This document shows positions 1 through 5,638 of a stretch of 15,573 nucleotides of DNA, one piece after another (the stretch's first letter is position 1; the number at the start of each line of letters is the position of its first letter). Position numbers and translations under genes: made by a program. This DNA is from Bacillota bacterium (GTDB taxonomy: Bacteria > Bacillota > Clostridia > Clostridiales > Clostridiaceae). The notes under the pieces were generated by a model. The model was not told where the DNA came from. It did no database searches and worked only from the letters and a program-made list of their open reading frames with translations. Location: NCBI GenBank assembly GCA_030706015.1, contig JAUZPI010000087.1:1-15573 (forward strand), in the 5' to 3' direction.

Positions 1-2
1 TC

Positions 3-452
3 GTAATCGAATATGATTCATCTGATAAAGTTATGAGATGGGGCAAAGAAATTCAAGCTGCCTCTACTAAATACGGAATCGCCCCTGCTGTAATAGCTGC
101 TGTTATCGAACAAGAATCCGGGGGTAATGCAGATGCCCAAAGTTCGGCTGGAGCGATCGGATTGATGCAGTTAATGCCTAGAACTGCGCGCGGCTTAAGA
201 ATTAATCCTTACGACCCTGCTCAAAACATTGAAGGTGGTACAAAATATTTAGCACTTCAGCTTAATCGTTTTGGAAGCCTTGAAATAGCGTTGGCTGCTT
301 ATAATGCCGGTCCTGAAAACGTGCTCAACTCAAGGTATTTGTATATCTCCGAGACCCAAAACTATATTCGAAATGTACCTGCTTTGGTTAATAAATATGA
401 GCGCCAGTTTACAATGACTGTAAGTTCCTCAAAAACTGCAAGCAAATATTAA
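3..452 (+). CDS. Lytic transglycosylase, SLT domain (5' end outside window)
   Basis: The frame is open to the left edge, ten codons beyond the first ATG at 33, and that ATG has no ribosome binding site, so the gene begins outside the window. Counting from the ATG at 33, the visible part is an almost complete SLT (Slt70-type, lysozyme-like) domain: the catalytic Glu is E28 in the EQESGG motif, followed by the AGAIGLMQLMP block and the AYNAGP motif near residue 90. This family cleaves the MurNAc-GlcNAc bond of peptidoglycan without water, forming 1,6-anhydroMurNAc, outside the membrane. The protein ends soon after the domain with a short Ser/Lys-rich tail. An N-terminal signal or membrane anchor would have to lie in the missing part. 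The gene is followed by a strong bidirectional hairpin. The domain is certain; the full length is unknown. Confidence 0.9.
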   Translation, partial: VIEYDSSDKVMRWGKEIQAASTKYGIAPAVIAAVIEQESGGNADAQSSAGAIGLMQLMPRTARGLRINPYDPAQNIEGGTKYLALQLNRFGSLEIALAAYNAGPENVLNSRYLYISETQNYIRNVPALVNKYERQFTMTVSSSKTASKY

Positions 453-485
453 AGAAGCTATATTTTTTATTAACTAAACATCAAA

Positions 486-519
486 AAAGAACATTGTTGA
501 AAACTCAACAATGTTCTTT
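486..519. terminator. Bidirectional intrinsic terminator between convergent genes
   Basis: A perfect 15-bp stem (486-500 with 505-519) has a 4-base loop, an A-run on its left (483-488) and T-rich DNA on its right. It lies between the stop of the transglycosylase (452) and the stop of the minus-strand NmrA-like gene (543), so it can end both transcripts. The A-run gives the minus-strand transcript the better U-tail. Confidence 0.85.
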
Positions 520-542
520 AACGTTATCATTTATTTTAGGCA

Positions 543-1409
543 TTAGCCTAAAAATGCTTCTTTATTATCCTTTGCAAATGCTTCAAAAGAAGTAGCTTTT
601 TGTCCAGTGATTTCTTCAACGGTATTTGAAACATCAGCTGTATAGCCTAACTTGTTAATATGGTTAAGCTCTAATAATGCATCTACCACTTCTGTAGGCA
701 TACCTGCTCCCAACATCGATTTGCGAGCATCTTCAGCTGAAACATCTACAAACTTAACCGATTTCCCTGTGACAGTAGAAAGAATATCTGCAATTTCAGG
801 ATAAGAGATCGCTGATGGGCCTGTTAAGGTATATGCCTTATTTTCATGTCCCTTTTCAGTCAACACATGATAAGCAACCTTCGCAATGTCACGTGCATCA
901 ATTAAAGAAATTTTTCCATCGCCCATTGGTGCATACATTGCACCATGATCACGGATTGTATATCCACTATAGTTTACAATGTTTTGCATAAACGAATTTG
1001 GACGTAGGAAGGTATAATCCATACCTGATTGTTCCATTTCTTTTTCGACCGCACGGTGCCATTTTGCCAACGTAATGGCTTCCAATTCAGCTCCGATACC
1101 TGAAATTTTAACAAGGTGTTTAACACCTGCTTCTTTTGCAGCCTGAATAATATTTGAGGACAGTTCGACCATATTTGGCGCAAGTGGTGCCGCAAAAAAT
1201 ACTTTTTCAATTCCGCTCATTGCTTCTTTAAGAGAAGCTGTGTCACTTAGGTCTGCGTTAACCAATTCAACACCTGGATTTTTTAATTTTTCTGTATTAC
1301 TTGTAGGACGAACGGTTACGCGAACATTTTGGCCTTCATTTGATAATAATCTAGTTAATTCACTGCCGATATTTCCTGTAGCTCCGATAATTAATATGGT
1401 TGGTTGCAT
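543..1409 (-). CDS. NmrA-like NAD(P)-binding protein (atypical SDR)
   Basis: This 288-residue protein begins with a Rossmann beta strand and the glycine motif GATGNIG (residues 9-15), typical of atypical short-chain dehydrogenases of the NmrA / QorB type. The segment near residues 70-100 (a VFFAAPLAP strand, then the VKHLVKISG strand) and the FLRPNSFMQN block match this group. A classical YxxxK catalytic pair is not obvious, as is usual in NmrA-like proteins. These proteins are cytosolic and either sense NAD(P) redox state or reduce quinones and similar substrates; the substrate cannot be read from sequence. A GGGAG ribosome binding site lies about 8-10 bases before the ATG. It has its own promoter at 1560-1532 with a palindrome just downstream, and its 3' end meets the terminator at 486-519. 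Length is normal for the family. Confidence 0.88.
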   Translation of the reverse strand: MQPTILIIGATGNIGSELTRLLSNEGQNVRVTVRPTSNTEKLKNPGVELVNADLSDTASLKEAMSGIEKVFFAAPLAPNMVELSSNIIQAAKEAGVKHLVKISGIGAELEAITLAKWHRAVEKEMEQSGMDYTFLRPNSFMQNIVNYSGYTIRDHGAMYAPMGDGKISLIDARDIAKVAYHVLTEKGHENKAYTLTGPSAISYPEIADILSTVTGKSVKFVDVSAEDARKSMLGAGMPTEVVDALLELNHINKLGYTADVSNTVEEITGQKATSFEAFAKDNKEAFLG

Positions 1410-1506
1410 TTTGCATTTCTCTCCCTTTTTTTAAAAAAATTTTTGTTGCCACCCTACTACTACGATTCCTTGCTCTTTAAAAGTAAGTGTTTTAATCCAA
1501 TTATCA

Positions 1507-1522
1507 TTGTTTGTACATACAA
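1507..1522. promoter_or_regulatory. Palindromic operator candidate at the NmrA-like promoter
   Basis: TTGTTTGTACATACAA is a 16-bp inverted repeat with one symmetric mismatched pair around a TGTACA core. It lies 10-25 bases downstream of the -10 box at 1537-1532, a position where a bound repressor would block transcription. NmrA/QorB-like genes are often controlled by redox-sensing HxlR-type regulators, but none is encoded in this window, so the regulator is unknown. Confidence 0.35.
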
Positions 1523-1531
1523 CTTAATTTG

Positions 1532-1560
1532 ATTATAAATAATATTGATCATAAATTCAA
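1532..1560 (-). promoter_or_regulatory. Sigma-A promoter for the NmrA-like gene
   Basis: On the minus strand a -35 box TTGAAT (1560-1555) and a perfect -10 box TATAAT (1537-1532) are separated by 17 bases. The predicted start near 1525 gives a leader of about 115 bases before the ATG at 1409. The leader carries the palindrome at 1507-1522 and a long A/T tract near 1430-1445. Confidence 0.6.
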
Positions 1561-1671
1561 CAATAAAGATTCCGTTATTGCCGATTAGAAAATGAAACAC
1601 TTCTTCAATCGAGTTGTGCACATTTGCTTCATTACCTTCTATTTGGAGTTATTTCGTTTTGCTCACTATTG

Positions 1672-1935
1672 TTAAAACCCAAACACATCTCCAAGGAACC
1701 ATATCGGACCAAAACTAATAGTCAAAATGAAATTTAAAATTATTGCTGTCATTGAGAGAGCATTTTTATTTTTCAAAGAAATAAATCCCAATAACGCTCC
1801 TAACGGATTTATGAACCATGTTAACATCCAAATGGTACCGAGCGAATTATGTGTATTAGGAATTGCGATAATCCATGAAGTTATACCAATCAATATTGCA
1901 AAGAAGGAAAGATAAAGAAATGTTTTTGATTTCAT
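1672..1935 (-). CDS. Small membrane protein, about 87 residues, unknown function
   Basis: The protein has three hydrophobic segments, roughly residues 5-25, 35-55 and 62-82, with a short Lys/Asn loop (SLKNKN) between the second and third, so it is an integral membrane protein. The frame also allows a GTG start four codons upstream (1947), but AGGTG lies nine bases before the ATG at 1935, which makes the ATG the better choice. The second segment contains WFINPLGALLGFISL, a Pro-Leu-Gly pattern seen in many small Bacillus membrane proteins of unknown role. A TATAAT box lies upstream on the same strand (2002-1997) but lacks a convincing -35. A weak hairpin (1561-1580) lies downstream. I do not recognise a named family. 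Confidence 0.6.
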   Translation of the reverse strand: MKSKTFLYLSFFAILIGITSWIIAIPNTHNSLGTIWMLTWFINPLGALLGFISLKNKNALSMTAIILNFILTISFGPIWFLGDVFGF

Positions 1936-2141
1936 ACAAATCGACACCTAATATAGATTTTCATTTATCTTCTGTAATTAGAAAAAAAATATCCTTATTA
2001 TACTGAAAAGTACAACGTATCCTATCTCATCAATACTGCATTAGAGATTAATTTTGATAATCTTTAGAAAAAAAGGAAATACTAGCTAAAGATACAATTA
2101 AATATATCGGAAATATTCTACAGCTAATTAGGGAGGGAAAA

Positions 2142-2933
2142 GTGGACAATAAAGCAGTAGGGAAACACATTCGACGCTATAACAGTTATATGGGTAATCT
2201 TAATGTAAATTATAATTTTTTAATCAATCCTTGGATTCCCCTTATGTGGTCATTTATTTTTCCGGGGTTTGGCCATATGCTATTAGGAATGTTTGTTGAA
2301 GGTTATGTGTTAATCATATGGGAAATTATTGTTAATACCTCTTCCCATCTTAATGAAGCGATGTTGTACTCGTTTACCGGAAGATTTGAGTTAGCAAAAC
2401 ATGTTTTAAATTTAAATTGGGCACTATTGTACATAGCAGTGTATATTTTTGCGGCTTGGGATAGTTACCGTTCAAGCTGCGATACAAATAAAGTGAACAT
2501 CTTAGCAGAAAAAGAAAATGCAACAATAATACCTTATAAATTAACATCCTTCTCATTTGTATACTTGGAAAAGTTTAAACCTAATGTCGTTGCAATGTGG
2601 TCTGCTTTTATGCCAGGGTTAGGACAAATTATTTTACATAGAATTCCATCAGGCTTCTTTATTTTAGGTTGGTGGATGTTTCTATGTTATCGTTCCAATT
2701 TGCCATTGGCAGGCTATTATACAATGATTGGCTCATTTGATATGGTTTTTACTGTATTAAAACCACAATGGTTTTTATACCTGCCCTCTTTATATACTTT
2801 TGCCATTTATGATTCCTATTTTTTTACTGTAGAACTGAATAAACTGTTTAAGTTAGAACAAGCCTCTTTTTTTAAAAAAGAGTTTCAAAATACACAGTTT
2901 AAAATCCCTTGGAAAAATCGCAAGTTGTACTAA
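2142..2933 (+). CDS. Multi-pass membrane protein with an internal duplication
   Basis: Starts at GTG 2142 behind an excellent GGGAGGG site. The 263-residue protein is made of two related halves. Half 1 (about 29-117) has NPWIPLMWSFIFPGFGHMLLG near its start and ends with FAAWDSY...NK. Half 2 (about 146-234) has KPNVVAMWSAFMPGLGQIIL and ends with FAIYDSY...NK. Each half carries a PGxGxxxL turn inside its first hydrophobic helix, a second helix, a G-x-F...VL...W linker and a third helix. The PG(F/L)G(H/Q) pattern resembles the turn in TM2-type small membrane domains, but assignment to that family is only a suggestion. It is first in a two-gene operon; the next gene starts 12 bases after its stop. 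Role unknown. Both neighbours being membrane proteins suggests a shared envelope complex. Confidence 0.75.
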   Translation: MDNKAVGKHIRRYNSYMGNLNVNYNFLINPWIPLMWSFIFPGFGHMLLGMFVEGYVLIIWEIIVNTSSHLNEAMLYSFTGRFELAKHVLNLNWALLYIAVYIFAAWDSYRSSCDTNKVNILAEKENATIIPYKLTSFSFVYLEKFKPNVVAMWSAFMPGLGQIILHRIPSGFFILGWWMFLCYRSNLPLAGYYTMIGSFDMVFTVLKPQWFLYLPSLYTFAIYDSYFFTVELNKLFKLEQASFFKKEFQNTQFKIPWKNRKLY

Positions 2934-2945
2934 GGATGATGAATA

Positions 2946-3407
2946 ATGTATGTAGTTGCTTCCTTTGAACACTCCTTTCATCTAGAACTAGCCATTGTCG
3001 AATTGGAAGAAAAGGGGATAAAAAAAGAGAATATTTTTGCGATTCCCTTAATCCCCAAACTTGGTCAAGCTCAAATTTTTGACACCATCCATCGTTCTGA
3101 TGGAATAAGTCTAATCGATGGTACTGCAATTTCAGGTGCTTTTTTCGCTGTATTGGGTGCTACGTATGGATACATACTTAAATGGGGTCCGATAATTTGG
3201 GGGTTAATTGGGTTAGGAATTGGCTTTGCTCTTGGTTTTCTTTTTGAAATAATAGTTAACAGAAAAAAACTTTATCGAAAAAAGAGGAACAAAGAAACTA
3301 CAGAAGTAGTAGTAATGGTAAAGTGTTATGAAAGTCAGGCTGGATCAGTTGAAAAGGTACTCTATGATTACTTAGCCTTTGGAGTAGCTAAATTAAATCA
3401 TAATTAA
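2946..3407 (+). CDS. Small protein with a glycine-rich TM hairpin inside an alpha/beta domain
   Basis: The 153-residue protein starts 12 bases after the upstream membrane gene, with AAGGATG about eight bases before the ATG. Residues 1-35 (MYVVASFEHSFHLELAIVEL, then a beta strand ending FAIPL) look like the first half of a ferredoxin-like fold. Residues about 58-102 form two glycine-rich hydrophobic helices (GTAISGAFFAVLGATYG and WGLIGLGIGFALGFLFE). A basic stretch RKKLYRKKR follows, then the second soluble half (VVVMVKCYES...VEKVLYDYLA). This plan, a glycine-zipper hairpin inserted in a small alpha/beta domain, is shared with general-stress and low-temperature-induced proteins, but I cannot name the family. 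It probably works with its operon partner at the membrane. A long hairpin follows directly. Confidence 0.7.
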   Translation: MYVVASFEHSFHLELAIVELEEKGIKKENIFAIPLIPKLGQAQIFDTIHRSDGISLIDGTAISGAFFAVLGATYGYILKWGPIIWGLIGLGIGFALGFLFEIIVNRKKLYRKKRNKETTEVVVMVKCYESQAGSVEKVLYDYLAFGVAKLNHN

Positions 3408-3411
3408 GTTT

Positions 3412-3458
3412 AAGTCGAATGATGCAAGTTTTTAACCACTACTTGCATCGTTCGGCTT
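3412..3458 (+). terminator. Terminator hairpin of the two-gene membrane operon
   Basis: Arms 3412-3428 and 3442-3458 form a 17-bp stem with two G-U pairs around a 13-base loop. It begins five bases after the stop codon at 3407. The U-tail is modest (TATTCTTC), so termination may rest on the long stem. Confidence 0.7.
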
Positions 3459-3618
3459 ATTCTTCATGCAAAAATTTAACATTAATTCGTAATGCACGCT
3501 TTTTTGTATAGAATTTCCGGCAAAAATAATGCCCATTTTTAAATAAGAAATGCTCATTTCTAACCCATCAGGCATATGTCTAATGTGTAGTTAAAAATAA
3601 ATGGAAGTAGGTGTCTAC

Positions 3619-3765
3619 ATGCCCCCTTACTTTGGTCCCGTCGGATATCCGATGATGGGATATGGCTATCACCCTTATGGTTACGGTTTTCATCATCACC
3701 ATTATCCCTTCTATGGTGGTTACGGATTTCATCATCCATGGCATCATCACGGTTTCTGTTGCTAA
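3619..3765 (+). CDS. 48-residue His/Gly/Tyr-rich peptide, spore-coat-like
   Basis: The frame from ATG 3619 to TAA 3765 encodes 48 residues built almost only of Gly, Tyr, His, Phe and Pro. It starts MPPYFGPVGYPMM, holds an HHHH run and later HHPWHHH, and ends in a Cys-Cys pair. There are no Lys, Arg, Asp or Glu residues. TAGGTG lies five bases before the ATG; an in-frame ATG at 3601 has no ribosome binding site. This composition is typical of small Bacillus spore coat and crust proteins (YeeK is a Gly/Tyr/His-rich example), which assemble and cross-link on the spore surface. A 16-bp palindrome (3546-3561) lies upstream, and a partial mother-cell -10-like box GCATATGTCTA lies near 3572-3582. 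An exsC-like gene follows nearby, which supports a spore-surface role. The coat assignment rests on composition and context, not on a recognised domain. Confidence 0.65.
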   Translation: MPPYFGPVGYPMMGYGYHPYGYGFHHHHYPFYGGYGFHHPWHHHGFCC

Positions 3766-3795
3766 AAGACAAATTAGAGAATATTTGAGGAGGAA

Positions 3796-3971
3796 ATGGG
3801 AGTTCCCGTTCCTCTACTACATACGTAAAAATTTCTTATTTAAGTGGAGTATTCTTATTAACTGTCATTATGCTGCAAACACCCTATCCTCGTTACTTAT
3901 TCCAATTAGAACCATTCCCTATCAAATACATTCAAATAAAAGCTAGTTTGTCCAAACAAAATTCCTCTTAA
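3796..3971 (+). pseudogene. Possible frameshifted small membrane protein gene
   Basis: A strong GAGGAGG site (3787-3793) is followed two bases later by ATG 3796, which opens only ten codons (MGVPVPLLHT, stop at 3828). The frame one base earlier is open from 3789 to TAA 3971 and encodes a convincing transmembrane stretch (SYLSGVFLLTVIML) followed by QTPYPRYLFQLEPFP and a polar tail. That second frame has no usable start before the ATG at 3870. A single missing base near 3820 would join the two into a membrane protein of about 57 residues. It could be a real frameshift mutation, a sequence error, or coincidence. The sigma-K box of exsC overlaps its end. Confidence 0.3.
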
Positions 3972-3983
3972 ATGCATACGTTA
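3955..3983 (+). promoter_or_regulatory. Sigma-K (late mother cell) promoter of exsC
   Basis: AACA (3955-3958) fits the sigma-K -35 pattern mACm, and CATACGTTA (3975-3983) fits the -10 pattern CATAnnnTA exactly, with the expected 16-base spacer. Transcription would start near 3990, about 22 bases before the exsC ATG. The match is by eye to the published B. subtilis consensus. Confidence 0.6.
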
Positions 3984-4011
3984 TAACATAAAAATATAGG
4001 GGGTGACAATA

Positions 4012-4452
4012 ATGGTTAATATTATTGATTATCAAGCAACAGAACCGCTTAGTAAGGTTAATAATAATAAACCCACTACTATTCCTCATACTCCGAGAAA
4101 AATTGTACTGGCAGATATATGTATAACTATTCCTCGGAAGCATGCAAAAAAAAATAAAGTAGAATTAGTTGCAACTGTTGGCGTTCGAGGGCTTAGTGGT
4201 ACATCACAAATTTTATTTAGGATCTTTCGTGATGGCAAAGAAATCTTTAATGCTCAAGAGGGAGTAGAATCGGATCCTACATCAGAGGTAAATTATATTG
4301 TGACTGTTCAAGCCATAGATTCGAATGTTGGACAAGGGTCACATAAATATCAAGTGACCGCAGAAAATCTTACGAAGTGTACAGAAGCTGCTATTGTAGG
4401 ACCAGTTTCGTTTAGTGGTTTAGCTATAGATACTTCTAACAGGGATCGATGA
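4012..4452 (+). CDS. exsC: Exosporium protein C (ExsC)-like protein
   Basis: The start is ATG 4012: GGGGGTGA ends five bases before it and closely fits the 16S rRNA 3' end. A GTG at 4003 lies inside that binding site and is less likely. The 146-residue protein has a polar, Pro/Asn-rich leader (about 1-30) and then an all-beta segment with strands such as KIVLADICITIP, KVELVATVGV, SQILFRIFRDGKEIF and VNYIVTVQAID, ending in VGPVSFSGLAI. I associate this pattern with the ExsC exosporium protein of the B. cereus group and its relatives in other Bacillaceae; this comes from memory of the family, not a search. ExsC is a structural protein of the outermost spore layer, made in the mother cell. The promoter at 3955-3983 fits that timing. 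The gene is monocistronic, with a terminator at 4497-4530. Confidence 0.65.
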   Translation: MVNIIDYQATEPLSKVNNNKPTTIPHTPRKIVLADICITIPRKHAKKNKVELVATVGVRGLSGTSQILFRIFRDGKEIFNAQEGVESDPTSEVNYIVTVQAIDSNVGQGSHKYQVTAENLTKCTEAAIVGPVSFSGLAIDTSNRDR

Positions 4453-4496
4453 ATCGATTAAAAAATTAGACTTCCAATAATCCTTAGGTCATCTTG

Positions 4497-4530
4497 TACC
4501 CTTCATTGCAGAGGGGTATATTTTTATTTA
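4497..4530 (+). terminator. Intrinsic terminator of exsC
   Basis: TACCCTTC (4497-4504) pairs with GAGGGGTA (4511-4518), eight pairs including one G-U, around the loop ATTGCA. It is followed by TATTTTTATTT (4519 onward). It starts 45 bases after the exsC stop. Confidence 0.75.
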
Positions 4531-4565
4531 GATTCTTAATCTATTGAATCACTATTAATTAAGCT

Positions 4566-4652
4566 AACCTACTCCAGTAAAGCTCAATTAAAATAAAGCC
4601 ACCAGGTATATTGGCAGCTGGAATTTCAACTATATAACTCCGTTAGTTCCTT
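4566..4652. repeat. Intergenic terminator-like repeat, copy 1
   Basis: This is a diverged copy of the family described at 9163-9237 and 10029-10104. Its left part reads CCTACTCCAGTAAAGCTCAA, then AAATAAAGCCACC, a weak GCCA/TGGC hairpin, and a right end AACTCCGTTAGTTCC. The right end runs into the DUF1259 gene and supplies its stop codon (TAA, from TTA at 4643-4645). Seen from the minus strand, the hairpin is followed by TTTATTTTAATT. Confidence 0.45.
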
Positions 4653-5026
4653 AAAGCTCTTCTGACTTTTCTTGCAAAAACTAGTGGATCATCAACGTCT
4701 TCAATATTAACATAAATCAAATTGGGTTTATCAAATAACCACTCGTTGTGTACTGATGAAACTTTTATTCCTTGATCAAGAATTGCAGCAACAAATCGAC
4801 TTACTTCTTTTTGCAAGAGTGCTATCCTGCCAAGACACAAGGCTTTTCCAGTTTTATCTCTTGATTCGAATGAGAAAGAAGTTGTTACTCTAAAACGTTT
4901 TCCCAATATTGTTACATCTATTTCATCTCGATTTATCGTTGCGACACATTTTCCACCGGCAAATCCCTCTTGGCCACCGATAATTCTTGCAAACTGTTTA
5001 CAAATTGATTCATCATTCATCTCCAT
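4643..5026 (-). CDS. DUF1259 (LppY/LpqO-like) domain protein
   Basis: The 127-residue protein resembles one copy of the DUF1259 (LppY/LpqO) domain. The centre has ALCLGRIALLQKEV and AAILDQGIKVSSVHNEWLFDKPNLIYVNIE, matching the family pattern in which a variable Gly-rich half is followed by a xxALHNHM-like turn and a strand with a functionally important-looking His. The end, DDPLVFARKVRRALRN, fits the usual domain end. No signal peptide is present, so it should be cytosolic, unlike the mycobacterial lipoproteins that named the family. The function of DUF1259 is not known. The frame opens at a GTG (5047), but AGGAGGG lies nine bases before the ATG at 5026, which I take as the start. The stop codon lies inside a repeat copy, so the last residues may have been set by that repeat. 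Confidence 0.75.
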   Translation of the reverse strand: MEMNDESICKQFARIIGGQEGFAGGKCVATINRDEIDVTILGKRFRVTTSFSFESRDKTGKALCLGRIALLQKEVSRFVAAILDQGIKVSSVHNEWLFDKPNLIYVNIEDVDDPLVFARKVRRALRN

Positions 5027-5114
5027 AAATTCATTCCCTCCTGTCACTAGTAGGTTATGAATATTTGGATTGTTACGAAATGGACATGCATCTATTCCGT
5101 TACAAAATAATGAT

Positions 5115-5150
5115 GTTGGTTAACTAACGAACTCCATTTTTTAAAAAATG
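5115..5150. other. Two neighbouring palindromes
   Basis: CATTTTTTAAAAAATG (5135-5150) is a perfect 16-bp palindrome, and GTTGGTTAACTAAC (about 5115-5128) is a 14-bp inverted repeat with one symmetric mismatch. They lie between the 3' end of the small exported protein gene (5174) and the start of the DUF1259 gene. On the minus strand the segment contains GGAGTTCGTTAGTTAACC, which resembles the right end of the intergenic repeats, in inverted orientation. It may be a repeat relic, an operator for the DUF1259 gene, or a weak terminator. Confidence 0.3.
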
Positions 5151-5173
5151 CTGTTTATCATTAGTCCAAAATA

Positions 5174-5509
5174 TTATCTCCTTCCACCTACACCTAATAC
5201 TTTCTTATTGTTTTTATCAATAAAAACAATAATTGGACCTAATTCTGCTTCATCGTCGGTATGAAAAGTGACCATTAAAGTTCTAATTCCTTTAATGTTA
5301 ACCTGTTTATGATTTGATTTATTAAACACTTCCAAATCATTACTTGCTTTGTAATCTATTACATTAGCACTTTTCCAATTTTTTATTGTTCTTTGTTTGT
5401 CAACATATTCATAAGCATGTTTTATTTCTTTTGGATATTTTGAATAGTCATTGCATTCATATCGTAGAAGTGTCATTATAAGGCCTAAAACGAATAAAAA
5501 TTTTTTCGT
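5174..5509 (-). CDS. Small exported protein, probable ACG start
   Basis: The first ATG in frame (5476) would give 100 residues and has no clear ribosome binding site. Upstream in the same frame, ACG at 5509-5507 lies six bases after a GGGGGG run (5521-5516), and the reading from it is (M)KKFLFVLGLIMTLLRYEC, a typical signal peptide or membrane anchor. I therefore extend the gene to the ACG, giving 111 residues. Either ACG is used as a rare start or an ATG has mutated, which would reduce or abolish expression. The mature part is polar and ends in strands RTLMVTFHT and GPIIVFIDKNNKKVLGVGGRR, a pattern seen in small secreted Bacillus proteins; I do not recognise the family. A TTGTAG-17-TATTAT promoter-like pair lies just upstream (5550-5522), but its start point would fall at the G-run. 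Confidence 0.45.
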   Translation of the reverse strand, partial: TKKFLFVLGLIMTLLRYECNDYSKYPKEIKHAYEYVDKQRTIKNWKSANVIDYKASNDLEVFNKSNHKQVNIKGIRTLMVTFHTDDEAELGPIIVFIDKNNKKVLGVGGRR

Positions 5510-5569
5510 AATAATCCCCCCATAATATATATTTATGATTATTTCTACAAAATTATGTAATATCCTCTT

Positions 5570-5638
5570 CTTGAACTGCTTCGTTACATGAAAACAAAAA
5601 AGGCTTTACTCCTATTGAAGTAAAGCAACCGATAGCTT
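5570..5638. repeat. Intergenic terminator-like repeat, copy 2
   Basis: The left end reads GAACTGCTTCGTTACATGAA, followed by an A-run and a hairpin, then an ACCGATAGCTTAAT right end. It matches the family layout (CTGCnCGTTA, then an A-run, a GC-topped hairpin, and a GTTAG-like end). It directly follows the stop of the minus-strand DUF2750 fragment. Confidence 0.5.
5592..5626 (-). terminator. Minus-strand intrinsic terminator inside repeat copy 2
   Basis: GCTTTACT (5603-5610) pairs perfectly with AGTAAAGC (5619-5626) around an 8-base loop. The A-run on its left (CAAAAAA, 5595-5601) becomes a U-tail on the minus strand. It sits 11 bases after the stop of the DUF2750 fragment (5637). Confidence 0.75.

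Larger units (their letters stand above)
1460..1621 (-). other. Doubtful 53-codon reading frame (GTG start)
   Basis: A minus-strand frame runs from a GTG at 1621 to a TAG at 1460 and would encode a hydrophobic, amphipathic 53-residue peptide with strands such as NGIFIVEFMINIIY. The open frame extends seven codons further upstream to a TAA. There is no good ribosome binding site, and a well-spaced promoter for the NmrA-like gene lies inside it, which argues against translation. It may be chance in AT-rich DNA, a relic, or a small membrane peptide. Confidence 0.2.

Noticed and set aside
1240..1434. Plus-strand 64-residue frame opposite the NmrA-like gene
   Set aside because: Antisense shadow of a well-supported gene, no ribosome binding site.
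2091..2098. GATACAAT as a sigma-E -10 box for the membrane operon
   Set aside because: Seven of eight positions match, but no matching -35 element lies 13-16 bases upstream.
3481..3560. Minus-strand ATG frame starting MGIIFAGNSIQ
   Set aside because: Short, no ribosome binding site, and runs into the operon terminator hairpin at 3412-3458.
3560..3946. Longer frames on both strands over the His-rich peptide gene (3560-3772 minus, 3662-3946 plus)
   Set aside because: They are shadows of the 48-residue gene and the region after it; the low-complexity composition on the plus frame at 3619 and its ribosome binding site explain them.
4003..4011. GTG at 4003 as the exsC start
   Set aside because: It lies within the ribosome binding site GGGGGTGA; the ATG at 4012 has correct spacing.
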